Assembly: GCA_012032555.1 (NCBI GenBank)
Contig: JAAUSR010000052.1
Coordinates: forward strand, 1-37,263
DNA: 37,263 nt
Direction of reading: 5' to 3'
Source of the DNA: Thioploca sp.
Lineage (GTDB): Bacteria; Pseudomonadota; Gammaproteobacteria; Beggiatoales; Beggiatoaceae
The translations under genes and the position numbers were made by a program. Shown in pieces: positions 1 through 9,185 of this stretch. Under the pieces are notes generated by a model. That model did no database searches. It was not told the origin of the DNA and worked only from the letters and a program-made list of their open reading frames with translations. The stretch's first letter is position 1. Each line of letters opens with the position of its first letter.

Positions 1-485
1 CGCTATGCAAAGAGAAGAGTATGGGAGAAATTGTTTCTAATCCCAGAGTTATTACGGGTAACCAACAAGAAGCCATTATTACTCAAGGTAGAGAGCTGGG
101 TTACCTGCAACAAGCTGGGGTAGGTGCGGTAGCTCAAGTCCAATTTAAACCGGTTACTTTAGAACTTAAAGTAACCCCGCAAATTACGCCAGATGATCGG
201 ATTAATCTCGATCTGGCTGTCAAAAAGGATTCTCCTGGGGAAACTATTGACAACATCCCTAGCATTCAGACGCGTGCGGTTAAAACTAATGTTTTAGTTG
301 ATAATGGTGAAACCTTAGTACTCGGTGGTGTTTATGAAAAAGATGCTACTGATAACGTCACTCGTATTCCATTTTTTTCGGATTTACCTTTAGTGGGTAA
401 TTTTTTCAAAAGAAATACTAAGAACGACACACAATCAGAACTTCTCATTTTCATCACACCTAAAATTTTAAAGGAAACGACTTAG
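1..485 (+). CDS. pilQ: Type IV pilus secretin PilQ, C-terminal part
   Basis: C-terminal part of the outer-membrane secretin through which the type IV pilus passes; the N-terminus lies off the window's left edge. The visible residues include the secretin signature: SNPRVIT near the start, then VTPQITPDDRINLDL, IQTRAVKTNVLVDNGETLVLGG, IPFFSDLPLVGNFFK and LLIFITPKIL ending in TAA at 485. These match the conserved secretin domain. The clean reading frame begins at the ATG at 21, but that cannot be a real start because it lies inside the secretin domain. The bases 2-19 read AMQREE in the +2 frame, which fits the expected upstream PilQ sequence, so an extra base near position 20 may split the gene. 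The downstream neighbour is an Ig-repeat lipoprotein rather than the shikimate kinase gene common after pilQ. Identification is secure; the frameshift is tentative. Confidence 0.93.
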   Translation, partial: LCKEKSMGEIVSNPRVITGNQQEAIITQGRELGYLQQAGVGAVAQVQFKPVTLELKVTPQITPDDRINLDLAVKKDSPGETIDNIPSIQTRAVKTNVLVDNGETLVLGGVYEKDATDNVTRIPFFSDLPLVGNFFKRNTKNDTQSELLIFITPKILKETT

Positions 486-637
486 TCTGTTATCAGTAAA
501 GACGAAATCCGCCTTATTTTTCAGAAGGAGAAAATAACAACGATTGTTGTCAAACCGAGAGCAAATAAAAATAATTGTCACTGGAGGAAAGGTGAACAAT
601 ATCTATGATAACTGATAACTGTAAAGGGATAAAATTG

Positions 638-3600
638 ATGATAAAACATTTTTCCAGCCGCTGGCTGATATTGATATTTTTTATAGTGAGTCTATTAACG
701 GCTTGCGGTGGTGGGAGTGATGAATCCAGTAATCTCTTGCCGGATACGTTTAAACCGGAAGTGCCCATATCAACTACACCCACTGACGAAGATCTTACTG
801 TTAGGCTTAAAATCGTTAATTTGCAGAGTTTCCAACAGCTTATTCCTAATGGTGGTCGGACTACCATTAAATTAGCTGCTACTTATAGCAATGATACGAG
901 AGCTGGAGAAATTGCGCCGCTGGTTCCGTTTACGGTTTCGCTTCATCCACCGGGTGCCGCAAAATTAGAAGATGCACCTAAATTTACGGATAAAGATGGC
1001 AATTTAATTTTCACGGTAACTCATCCCGGCAGTGAAAATATTACTGTCAATATCAGTGGTCGAGATACTTTTCAGAAAGGACTTGATATTCCACTTTATT
1101 TTGGAGGCTCAGCGACTGCTGAGGTCGTTCAAAGCACCTCAACTGCCGATGGTTTTACCCCAGCGATTATTAGAATTGTGGCTCGGGATTGGAGGGGTTC
1201 TCCTATTAGGGGACTTCCCGTGGAGGTAGCTTTCCCACCCAATTCCTCTGCAACAGCTTATCCGGTTACGATTACAGATAATCAGATCCAAGATCTAGAA
1301 ATACCAGACGAATTTTTTAATGCTATGCCCGCAACGGTTATTGCACCAACCACTACCACCGGCGATCTCCTGGTTGGCGTGGTTAATCTGGTTCCAGAAA
1401 CCACTAAAGTTACTCCCATTGTGGGTGGTTTGACCATTGGAACCTATCCGCTTGATTTTAGAACCGGGACCGTAGCAACCGGCGAATCGATAACACCAGA
1501 ATTCATCGTTAAAAACGATAATGTCTTAGCCGATGGGGTTGCCACCGCAAAATTAATTGTATTAGCACGAAATAATGACACCAAATCACCCATTCCTAAC
1601 ACTCCCATTCAGATTTACAGTGATTCCCTCACTGCGCAATTAAAAATAGGTGGAGAATCACAAACTTTTTCAATAACGGGCAATACCGGTGCGCTAGGCT
1701 ACATTGAACTCACAATAACCAATACGGTTGACGAAACCGTGACTTTAACAGCGGTTACCACAACGGGTGATACGCCCTCTTCTAGTGAACCTCAAGCCAT
1801 TACTTTTACGAGCGGTGAATCACCAACCGGTATAAAAGCCACGAAAATTGACCTGGATGATCCGATACCCTCAGATGTGGAAGCTAACGGCAAAAATTCA
1901 ATTAGCTTAGTAGGTCGAGTTATTAGTGATACTTCTGGAGAGGAAGTACCCGTCGCTGATTTTCCCGTCAGTATTTTAGTGAGTGGTGGCTCTGCTAAAA
2001 TGGAGATTGCCAATGAGGGCAAAACCAATGAAGCCGGCTTTTTTGTCGTCACTTTTACGGATACCGTGGTTGAAGAATTTACCGCTAGAGCCGTTGCTGG
2101 AACAGTCAGTAGTGATTTAAAAACGCTTAAATTTACCGCTGTTGCTACTCAACCAACTGAGCCAGGAGAAACGCCCACTGTTGCCCCCGCTTCTGTTAGT
2201 TTGATTGCTTCACCACCAACCCAAATAGCCGACGGTCAGTCCGAAATTACGTTAGTGGCGAGAGTACGTGATAATGGAAATATACCGCTAGCCGACGCTA
2301 ACGTAGAAATAACAGCGGATAGTGACACCTCACCGATCATTTTTGATAATGCTCAACAAACTACCGACGCGGGTGGCAGTGTTACTTTCACCGCAACGAG
2401 TACAATAGTAGGTGAATTCACTGTTACAGTTCAAGCTTGGGTAGCCGATAAAAACAATCAATTGGTAGGTAGTCCGGTCCGTAATTCCCGTTCAATTACT
2501 TTTGTTAGTGCTGATATCCCCGTAACTAACTTAAACATTGAGAGTATAACTGATGATTATCAAAACGCGACCGGTAAGGATGGTATTAAAGTTAAAGTCT
2601 CTGCTAAAAATGATCGAGGTCAACCGGTAATAAATGCACCCATTGTAGTCCAACTTTCTGCTGGAGAAGAAACTAAGGCAATCCCCGCCAAAGGCTTTAC
2701 CGGTGACGATGGCACTTTTGAAACGACAATTACCTCTACTCGAGCAGGCAAAGTCGGTGTGAGTTTTGCGGTTGAACAAACCTCGGTTACCACACCACCC
2801 ACTACCGTTACTTTTATTGCCGGTGACAGTACTGTACCCGGTGAAGGTCCACCAATAAGTCATATTGATTTAAAAGTCGAAAATAATAACCAGCCCGCAG
2901 ACGGTCAATCCAAGATAACCCTGATCATGACTCCTCGTGATGCGCAAAATACGCCACGGTATGGTGAAGATATTGTCTTATTTATCACTGCGCCAGAAGT
3001 TACCTTGGATAAAGCCGAGGGAACAACCAATGAATTGGGTGAGTTTCGTACGACCATAACCAGCACCAAACCGCAATCTATTCAAGTCACAGCGGCAATC
3101 AAAGGTGAAATCGCGCCGATAACTACCCAAACCATAACCTTTGTGGCGCCGCTACCGGCTACCAGTGCGATTGTTGATTTCCAAATAAAGGATGATGTGC
3201 GACCCGCTAATGGTCAAGCAGCGATTACTTTAATCGTGACTTTTAAGGAAGCCAATGGTACCCCAATAAAAGGCGCAGCCGTGAAATTCCTAGCTGATGA
3301 TCCGAATTTAACCATTAGCGAAGGAAATACCAACGAGATTGGAGAATTTCGGGCCACCGTTAGCCATAATGTTGCTGGTGAGTTCCGCATCATTCCAGTG
3401 GTAAATGATATTGTGGGTCCACCTCAATTTATTCATTTTACTCCACTCGCGAGTGAAGTCATCCCGGCGAATATTCAATTAGAAATCATTGGTGAAGCTC
3501 AAAAACCAGCCAATGGGCAAGCCGCTATTAATCTACGTGCGGTGGTGCTTGATAACCAAAACCAACCGCTGCCAGGTGTCGATGTTGATTTGGTAAGCAA

Positions 3601-6600
3601 TTCAACCACTGCTAAAATTGCAACCGCTACCGGTAAAACCAATAGTTTAGGTGAATTTTTGACTACGGTAACGAATATGGTTGCCGAAATCGTTAGTATT
3701 ACACCAACGGCTAAGGATGCTAAAGGCACTCAGATAACCGGCGCTCCAGTCATGTTGACCTTTATAGCCATTGGTTTAGAAGTCGCTGACTTGGTAGTGA
3801 AACCGGTTAACAACAATCAAGATGCTAATGGCCAAGATCCCGTTGAAATTCAAGTTATTGCGAGAGACAATGGTGGCATAGCTGTTCCCAATGTCCCCAT
3901 TGTGGTACAAATGCCTACTGGCACGACAGCTATTGCTGAACCAGTCGCCGGAAATACTGATGAGAAAGGCTTATTTATCACCAAGATCACTTCTCGACAA
4001 GCGGGCGATGTGCATGTCACTATTTCAGTTAAAGATACGGAGATTGCTCATCCACCCGTTACGGTTACTTTTAAACCCTCTAGTGATAGTACCGCCTTCC
4101 CGAGCACAGTTGAATTACTGGTATTTAATGCACCGCAACCGGCTGATGGTAAGTCGAAAATCACCTTAGTGGTTGTTCCTCGAGATGCGAGTGGTAATCC
4201 GTTACCCGGTAAAAATGTCAATTTAATAGCTGATTCTGATGAAGTCACGATTGCTACTACCGGCGAAAGTAAGACCAATGACTTAGGCGAGTATCGGACA
4301 ACTGTAACCACCTCAACAGATATGACTAATCGCCTAACCGAAATTTTAACTGTTAATATTACCCCGGTTTCAGAGGGTGTAGTTGGTGATCCCACCCCGG
4401 TTGTTTTTCTGCCCGTAGCAGTACCAATACCAGCGACCTTAACGCTTACCCCAGATAAGACTAGTGTTGAAGTCAGTACTGATCAGGAAAATCTGGTTAC
4501 CTTAACGGTATTAGCCCGAGATGAGAATGGCTCACCGATGTCTGGTGTACCAGTCAAACTGTTAGTTTCACCGAGTGAGAGTGGCAATGATATTACTGGT
4601 TCAACTATTTTTGATAAATTTAAAGGTAATACTGATGAAACCACCGGTACTTTGGTAGCAAAGGTTAAAAATAGTCTTCCGGGCAAAGTTAAAATAACTG
4701 TGGTAGCCCTGACGAGAACGGATGGCGAACCGATTTTAAACAGCAACACGGTTGAAATTACTTTTAAACCAGCAGCTACCGATACAGTTAAAGAAGTCAG
4801 TCATTTAGACTTAATAGCAGATAGTTTCCAATTAGAGTCAGCTAGTCCTACTGAGGGCGTTGTTATTACCGCCATTGTTAAAAATGCACAAAATAATCTT
4901 GTTGAAGGCGCACAAGTTTCTTTTGAAGCGAGTTCAGGTGAAATTCAGCCGATTAAAATAGAAAATAGCGAAGCAGTGGCTGGGACAACGGATGCATCTG
5001 GGCGTGCTCAAGCTCGTCTGACTACCCAAGGTAGCCCAGATAATCGGACTATCACGGTACGGGCTACTGTTCCAACGGTTACCGGCGAAGTGCTAGACGA
5101 TACGATCACGGTCGAGGTAACGGGTTCAACCACCAATATATCCGGCCCAACTGCAGTCATTGCGGGTACGGAAGTTAATTTAGTTATCACCGTGACTAAT
5201 TCTACCGGTAAAGGTATTGCTAATAAAGAAGTCACTTTAGTTTCTGAGTTAAGCAATGCTCTTGTTCCTAATACAGTGACCACTAACACCTTAGGACAAG
5301 GAACAGTGAAGTTGACAGCCACTCATGCTGGCGAAGATACTATCACTGCTAGTACCAATGGCGCAGATAGTGGGACATTCAAATTAACGATTTCAGATAG
5401 TAATTTCCTAGTAGAACCAACTGGTAGCAACCCACTGTGTACTTCTATAGCCGAGTATGAAGATGTAAACAATAACCGTATTTTAGATATCGGTGAAGAC
5501 CTGAATAATAACAACCTATTGGATTTAGGTTGTCGAGTAGCGCTTCAGACTACGGCTGGTCAACAATTTAAAGTTCACTGGGACGAAGGTGGGATTAATC
5601 AGGTAAATGAGAAACTACTCCTTTCAATCACTCGTGGTCAATTGGAGACGAATGAAATTCGTACTGATCTAATTAATGGTGAGGCTATATTTACCGTGAA
5701 GCCTAGTGGTAATGCCGGCAGTGCTATTGTTACCGTACAATCTGAAAAGCCAGGTGGCCCATCACGACAATTTACGCTTCGTTTTGTGGCGACTAATCCT
5801 AAATTTATTGAGGTTCAAGCTAGCCCACCGGTTATTGGCGTAAATCCAGTGGGCACGGAAACTCAACAAAGCAAAATTTTAGCAGTAGTACGAGACGTGG
5901 ATAATAACCTCGTTGCCGGTCAACAAGTCGAATTTCTGCTAACTGATATTAGCAGTGGCAAAATAACTCAAGGTTCTGCTATTACAGACGATTTTGGTAG
6001 GACATCGACCACTTATATTGCGGGACCGTCTACCAGTGCAGCCAATGGTGTAGCTATAAAAGCGGTTGTGACGGGAACTGATATTACTGCAGTGGTAAAT
6101 TTAACAGTTGCCAAACAAAGTGTATTCGTTACCATTGGTTCAGGTAATGAAATAGCTTCTGAAAATGGGGTCAGATATCTTGTTCCCTATACTGTACTGG
6201 TAACAGATTCTAATAGTACGCCAGTGAGTGATGCAGAGGTCGTACTCAGTGTTTATCCCGTTCAATACGCTAAAGGAACAACAACTGCCAATACAGATGG
6301 CACAGTTACACCTAATCTTACCGGTTGGTGTAACAATGAAGATATTAATTTCAATGGACTACTTGATCCAGGTGAAGATTTTAATGGTAATAACCAACTT
6401 GAACCCGCTGAAGATATTAATTTCAATGGACTACTTGATCCAGGTGAAGATTTTAATGGTAATAACCAACTTGAACCCGCTAATGTGGTTACAGTGGACA
6501 ACTTAACTATTAAAACCGGTACTAATGGTTATGCTGATTTTAATGTAATATATGCTATACATTATGCCACATGGGTAAAGGTAGAAATAGAGGCACGCGT

Positions 6601-6730
6601 AGCAGTAGTCGGTACTGAAGCTCAAGATAACTTACCGTTTACCACTATTTGTAGTAAACCAGATGTAGATACGGGTAAATGTCCACTGACTAGTCCCTTT
6701 GGTGCTGGTAAATGTGAGGAAAAAAATTAA
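638..6730 (+). CDS. Giant Ig-like repeat lipoprotein (Big_1/invasin type)
   Basis: Probable cell-surface adhesion or matrix protein of about 2,030 residues. The ATG at 638 is preferred to the one at 605, because AAAGGGA lies 8 bases upstream and the protein then begins with a standard lipoprotein signal peptide ending in the lipobox LLTAC. Lipidation at this Cys would anchor it in the outer membrane. Most of the chain is a series of roughly 100-residue repeats marked by PADGQSKITL-like and TNELGEF-like strings (for example at nt 2897, 3200, 3507, 3821 and 4139), the pattern of bacterial Ig-like group 1 domains found in invasin and intimin. No beta-barrel domain is present. Near nt 5459 and 6338 there are DxNxNGxxDxGED calcium-loop motifs, and the C-terminus carries a small cysteine cluster (TICS, GKCP, GKCEEKN). 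The function is inferred from the architecture; the ligand is unknown. Confidence 0.88.
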   Translation: MIKHFSSRWLILIFFIVSLLTACGGGSDESSNLLPDTFKPEVPISTTPTDEDLTVRLKIVNLQSFQQLIPNGGRTTIKLAATYSNDTRAGEIAPLVPFTVSLHPPGAAKLEDAPKFTDKDGNLIFTVTHPGSENITVNISGRDTFQKGLDIPLYFGGSATAEVVQSTSTADGFTPAIIRIVARDWRGSPIRGLPVEVAFPPNSSATAYPVTITDNQIQDLEIPDEFFNAMPATVIAPTTTTGDLLVGVVNLVPETTKVTPIVGGLTIGTYPLDFRTGTVATGESITPEFIVKNDNVLADGVATAKLIVLARNNDTKSPIPNTPIQIYSDSLTAQLKIGGESQTFSITGNTGALGYIELTITNTVDETVTLTAVTTTGDTPSSSEPQAITFTSGESPTGIKATKIDLDDPIPSDVEANGKNSISLVGRVISDTSGEEVPVADFPVSILVSGGSAKMEIANEGKTNEAGFFVVTFTDTVVEEFTARAVAGTVSSDLKTLKFTAVATQPTEPGETPTVAPASVSLIASPPTQIADGQSEITLVARVRDNGNIPLADANVEITADSDTSPIIFDNAQQTTDAGGSVTFTATSTIVGEFTVTVQAWVADKNNQLVGSPVRNSRSITFVSADIPVTNLNIESITDDYQNATGKDGIKVKVSAKNDRGQPVINAPIVVQLSAGEETKAIPAKGFTGDDGTFETTITSTRAGKVGVSFAVEQTSVTTPPTTVTFIAGDSTVPGEGPPISHIDLKVENNNQPADGQSKITLIMTPRDAQNTPRYGEDIVLFITAPEVTLDKAEGTTNELGEFRTTITSTKPQSIQVTAAIKGEIAPITTQTITFVAPLPATSAIVDFQIKDDVRPANGQAAITLIVTFKEANGTPIKGAAVKFLADDPNLTISEGNTNEIGEFRATVSHNVAGEFRIIPVVNDIVGPPQFIHFTPLASEVIPANIQLEIIGEAQKPANGQAAINLRAVVLDNQNQPLPGVDVDLVSNSTTAKIATATGKTNSLGEFLTTVTNMVAEIVSITPTAKDAKGTQITGAPVMLTFIAIGLEVADLVVKPVNNNQDANGQDPVEIQVIARDNGGIAVPNVPIVVQMPTGTTAIAEPVAGNTDEKGLFITKITSRQAGDVHVTISVKDTEIAHPPVTVTFKPSSDSTAFPSTVELLVFNAPQPADGKSKITLVVVPRDASGNPLPGKNVNLIADSDEVTIATTGESKTNDLGEYRTTVTTSTDMTNRLTEILTVNITPVSEGVVGDPTPVVFLPVAVPIPATLTLTPDKTSVEVSTDQENLVTLTVLARDENGSPMSGVPVKLLVSPSESGNDITGSTIFDKFKGNTDETTGTLVAKVKNSLPGKVKITVVALTRTDGEPILNSNTVEITFKPAATDTVKEVSHLDLIADSFQLESASPTEGVVITAIVKNAQNNLVEGAQVSFEASSGEIQPIKIENSEAVAGTTDASGRAQARLTTQGSPDNRTITVRATVPTVTGEVLDDTITVEVTGSTTNISGPTAVIAGTEVNLVITVTNSTGKGIANKEVTLVSELSNALVPNTVTTNTLGQGTVKLTATHAGEDTITASTNGADSGTFKLTISDSNFLVEPTGSNPLCTSIAEYEDVNNNRILDIGEDLNNNNLLDLGCRVALQTTAGQQFKVHWDEGGINQVNEKLLLSITRGQLETNEIRTDLINGEAIFTVKPSGNAGSAIVTVQSEKPGGPSRQFTLRFVATNPKFIEVQASPPVIGVNPVGTETQQSKILAVVRDVDNNLVAGQQVEFLLTDISSGKITQGSAITDDFGRTSTTYIAGPSTSAANGVAIKAVVTGTDITAVVNLTVAKQSVFVTIGSGNEIASENGVRYLVPYTVLVTDSNSTPVSDAEVVLSVYPVQYAKGTTTANTDGTVTPNLTGWCNNEDINFNGLLDPGEDFNGNNQLEPAEDINFNGLLDPGEDFNGNNQLEPANVVTVDNLTIKTGTNGYADFNVIYAIHYATWVKVEIEARVAVVGTEAQDNLPFTTICSKPDVDTGKCPLTSPFGAGKCEEKN
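6338..6481 (+). repeat. Perfect tandem duplication, 2 x 72 bp
   Basis: Two identical in-frame 72-bp units (6338-6409 and 6410-6481) inside the lipoprotein gene. Each encodes 24 residues with two acidic loops, DINFNGLLDPGED and FNGNNQLEP. The complete identity, including silent positions, indicates a recent duplication. The loops resemble EF-hand or thrombospondin type 3 calcium sites. A diverged relative (DVNNNRILDIGED) is encoded near 5459-5530. Confidence 0.95.
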
Positions 6731-6754
6731 TGTTTCTGTCTAGTTCCTAAGCTA

Positions 6755-6860
6755 AGCGGGACGGGGTTTGTAACCCCGTCCGACACGTTTGGTGGTAGTG
6801 AACCAACAAAACCCTAAGCGGGACGGGGTTTGTAACCCCGTCCAACACGTTTGGTGGTAG
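6755..6860. repeat. Interspersed hairpin repeat, two tandem units
   Basis: Two units of about 62 bp, each beginning CTAAGCGGGACGGGG and continuing through CACGTTTGGTGGTAGTGAACC. Each contains a perfect hairpin with arm GGACGGGGTT and loop TGT, at 6759-6781 and 6821-6843. No T-run follows, so they are not obvious intrinsic terminators, although they lie just after the lipoprotein stop and could stabilise the 3' end of the mRNA. Confidence 0.85.
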
Positions 6861-6920
6861 TGGTAGTGAACCAAGTTTGGTGGTAGTGAACCAACCAAAC
6901 GTTTGGGAACCGGTTCCTCG

Positions 6921-6942
6921 TTCCCACGCTCCAGCGTGGGAA
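6921..6942. repeat. Palindrome TTCCCACGCT/AGCGTGGGAA
   Basis: Perfect 10-bp inverted repeat with a 2-base loop (CC) in the island between the lipoprotein gene and purM. A partial copy of the same sequence (CGTTCCCACGCTGGAGCG) lies at about 7294-7310. It is a separate repeat type from the GGACGGGG hairpins around it. Confidence 0.8.
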
Positions 6943-6994
6943 TGCAATGGGCAACACTACGTTTTTGCCCACCCGACTTGGTTAGTTCGCTGCC

Positions 6995-7095
6995 ATTAAT
7001 TTAAATCATTTTGATTCCCTCTTCCTTTCTTTAGGATTCAGGTGAAAACGAGAAATATCTAACTACCTAATTGATTTGACTTAGATACTAAATTG
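6995..7095. repeat. Direct repeat, left copy (about 100 bp)
   Basis: This segment (TTAATTTAAATCATTTTGAT ... GATACTAAATTG) recurs almost unchanged at 7385-7481, just before purM. The two copies differ by a few substitutions and a 4-base difference around the CTTTCTTTAGGA/CTTTAGGA stretch. The 290 bp between them is packed with hairpin repeats. Confidence 0.88.
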
Positions 7096-7100
7096 TTCTA

Positions 7101-7240
7101 CTAAGCGGGACGGGGTTTGTAACCCCGCTAAGCGGGACGGGGTTTGTAACCCCGTCCGACACCCCCCTAAGCGGGACGGCGGCGGGACGGCGGGACGGGG
7201 TTTGTAACCCCGTCCAACACGTTTAGTGAACCAACAAAAC
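7101..7240. repeat. Interspersed hairpin repeat, three partial units
   Basis: Three more copies of the GGACGGGGTT hairpin, at about 7108-7127 (right arm cut short), 7135-7157 and 7193-7216. A run of short GGCGGGACGG stutters (7171-7200) lies between the last two. The mosaic suggests repeated unequal recombination or slippage. The last unit again ends in CAACACGTTTAGTGAACC, as at 6841. Confidence 0.82.
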
Positions 7241-7244
7241 GTTT

Positions 7245-7269
7245 GGGAACCGGTTACAAACCGGTTCCC
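7245..7269. repeat. Perfect 11-bp inverted repeat
   Basis: Arm GGGAACCGGTT, loop ACA, and the exact complement. Half of it (GTTTGGGAACCGGTTCC) also occurs at about 6900-6917. It is part of the hairpin island upstream of purM. Confidence 0.82.
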
Positions 7270-7336
7270 GCATAAACAATATATTTTCCTCGTTCCCACG
7301 CTGGAGCGTCACTGCCATTAAGTTAAGCCTGATTCT

Positions 7337-7359
7337 CCCCCTCCTTGCCAAGGAGGGGG
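7337..7359. repeat. Palindrome CCCCCTCCTT/AAGGAGGGGG
   Basis: Perfect 10-bp arms with loop GCC, followed by TTGGGGGGTGG. It is a repeat type distinct from the preceding hairpins. A related element with arm GCCCTCTCC sits at 9762-9784 after the purMN operon. Confidence 0.8.
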
Positions 7360-7384
7360 TTGGGGGGTGGTATTTAACTACGCC

Positions 7385-7481
7385 CTTAATTTAAATCATT
7401 TTGATTCCCTCTTCCTTTAGGAGTCAGGTGAAAACGAGAAATATCTAGCTGCCCAATTGATTTGACTTAGATACTAAATTG
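7385..7481. repeat. Direct repeat, right copy, abutting purM
   Basis: Second copy of the about 100-bp segment found at 6995-7095. It ends 9 bases before the purM ATG, so it must include the immediate purM leader and possibly its promoter. No convincing -35/-10 pair or Shine-Dalgarno was identified in it. Confidence 0.85.
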
Positions 7482-7490
7482 CACATTTTG

Positions 7491-8546
7491 ATGACCAATA
7501 AAAAATTTTCTTCCTTTAGCTATCACGATGCTGGCGTCAATATTGACAACGGTAACTTACTCGTGGAACGCATTAAGCCGCTAACAGCTCGCACTCATCG
7601 TCCAGAAATATTGGGTGGAATCGGCGGTTTTGGTGCTTTATTTGAAATTCCTTTAGAACGTTATAACAATCCCGTTTTGGTTTCTGGAACCGACGGCGTT
7701 GGTACTAAATTAAAGCTTGCTCTCGCTTATGGTAAACATGACACCATTGGTATTGATTTAGTTGCCATGTGTGTCAACGATATCGTAACTTCTGGCGCTG
7801 AACCGCTCTTCTTTCTCGATTATTATGCCACCGGTCAGTTAGACGTTGATTTAGCAACCCAAATCATTGCGGGAATTGTGCGGGGTTGTGAATTAGCTGG
7901 CGCTGCTTTAATTGGTGGCGAAACTGCAGAAATGCCCGGGATGTATCAGCAAAATGATTATGATTTAGCCGGCTTTGCAGTAGGAATTGTCGAAAAAAAC
8001 GCCATTATCAATGGTAGTCAAGTTCAAGCCGGTGACGTTCTCATTGGCTTAGCTTCAAGTGGTATTCATTCTAATGGCTATTCACTTGTGCGAAAAATTT
8101 TGGAACATTCCCAAACACCATTGGAACAACACTTTGACGGACGCCAGTTGGGTGAAGTGTTACTAGAACCGACCTATATTTACGTCAAATCGCTCTTAAA
8201 TCTAATAAAAAAAATTCCAGTTCATGCCCTAGCACATATTACCGGCGGTGGGTTGCTAGAAAATGTTCCTCGAGTGTTACCGACTGGTTTATGTGCTCAC
8301 ATTGATACAACCAGTTGGGTTCGCCCTCCCATTTTTAATTGGTTACAACAACAAGGTCAAATTGAAACCCAAGAAATGTACCGTACTTTTAATTGTGGTA
8401 TTGGTATGGTCGTCTGTGTGGCAGCAGAATCCGCAACGCGTGCGATAAACTCTCTTCAAGAAATGGGTGAAACCGCATGGTTAATTGGAAGCATTAAGGA
8501 ACATTCTAGCGAAAAGATTGTGTTGCTGGATATCACTGGAAGATAA
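7491..8546 (+). CDS. purM: Phosphoribosylformylglycinamidine cyclo-ligase (AIR synthetase)
   Basis: Catalyses the ATP-dependent closure of FGAM to aminoimidazole ribonucleotide, the fifth step of purine synthesis, in the cytoplasm. The 351-residue protein is full length for the family and shows the expected motifs in order: [34 protein letters not shown], the strongly conserved [59 protein letters not shown] and [12 protein letters not shown]. The ATG at 7491 is preferred to the in-frame TTG codons at 7479 and 7488, since it gives a start (MTNKKF) like that of characterised PurM proteins. It is followed after 2 bp by purN, forming the usual purMN operon. The leader lies in a duplicated 100-bp repeat. 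Confidence 0.97.
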   Translation: MTNKKFSSFSYHDAGVNIDNGNLLVERIKPLTARTHRPEILGGIGGFGALFEIPLERYNNPVLVSGTDGVGTKLKLALAYGKHDTIGIDLVAMCVNDIVTSGAEPLFFLDYYATGQLDVDLATQIIAGIVRGCELAGAALIGGETAEMPGMYQQNDYDLAGFAVGIVEKNAIINGSQVQAGDVLIGLASSGIHSNGYSLVRKILEHSQTPLEQHFDGRQLGEVLLEPTYIYVKSLLNLIKKIPVHALAHITGGGLLENVPRVLPTGLCAHIDTTSWVRPPIFNWLQQQGQIETQEMYRTFNCGIGMVVCVAAESATRAINSLQEMGETAWLIGSIKEHSSEKIVLLDITGR

Positions 8547-8548
8547 CT

Positions 8549-9172
8549 ATGGAAAAATTACCACTCGTTGCGCTCATTTCCGGACGAGGCAGTAACTTAA
8601 AAGCTATCATCGACGCCGCTGATTCACTCGTTGAAATACGGGCGGTTATTAGTAATCGCTCACAAGCAGCTGGTTTACTTTACGCACAATCAGTTGGTAT
8701 TGCTACAGCAATTGTAGATCATACCTTATTTAAAACGCGTCTTGATTTTGATATTGCTTTACAAACCGCTATCGATCAATATCAACCTCAATTAGTTATA
8801 TTAGCTGGGTTTATGCGAATACTTAGCCCAGAATTAGTTGCTCATTATCGAGGGCGATTATTCAATATTCACCCCTCCTTATTACCCGCCTTTAAAGGTT
8901 TACATACCCATCGCCGTGTATTAGAATCAGGTGTTAAGGAGCACGGTGCTAGTGTCCATTTTGTCACGGAAGATTTAGATGCGGGACCGGTCATCATCCA
9001 AGCTCGTGTCCCAGTGTTACCGGATGATAATGAAGACAGTTTAGCCGCTCGGGTTTTGCAACAAGAACATCGTATTTATTCTCAAGCGATTCACTGGTTT
9101 GCAGAAGGACGCTTACAATTGCAAGGTCAAGTGGCTTTATTAGATGGTCAACCGATTACTTTTCCGTACTGA
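8549..9172 (+). CDS. purN: Phosphoribosylglycinamide formyltransferase (GAR transformylase 1)
   Basis: Transfers a formyl group from 10-formyl-tetrahydrofolate to GAR in purine synthesis. The 207-residue protein has the N-terminal phosphate-binding loop ISGRGSNLKAI, the folate/catalytic region GFMRILSPELV and NIHPSLLPAFKG (catalytic Asn and His), and the catalytic Asp in TEDLDAGPVII. The start is 2 bp after the purM stop, so the two are probably translationally coupled. The stop codon overlaps the ribosome binding site of the next gene. Nothing unusual was seen. Confidence 0.97.
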   Translation: MEKLPLVALISGRGSNLKAIIDAADSLVEIRAVISNRSQAAGLLYAQSVGIATAIVDHTLFKTRLDFDIALQTAIDQYQPQLVILAGFMRILSPELVAHYRGRLFNIHPSLLPAFKGLHTHRRVLESGVKEHGASVHFVTEDLDAGPVIIQARVPVLPDDNEDSLAARVLQQEHRIYSQAIHWFAEGRLQLQGQVALLDGQPITFPY

Positions 9173-9185
9173 GGTCAATATAAAG

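Noticed and set aside
2531-2863. Antisense open frame of 110 codons within the lipoprotein gene, and similar frames at 4048-4395 and 5008-5322.
   Set aside because: They lie wholly within the repeat-rich coding sequence, lack ribosome binding sites and signal or domain patterns, and follow the periodicity of the real gene.
6731-7478. Regularly repeated palindromes that might be taken for a CRISPR array.
   Set aside because: Repeats are unequal in spacing, the intervening sequence is itself repeated, and no cas gene is present. They are interspersed hairpin repeats.
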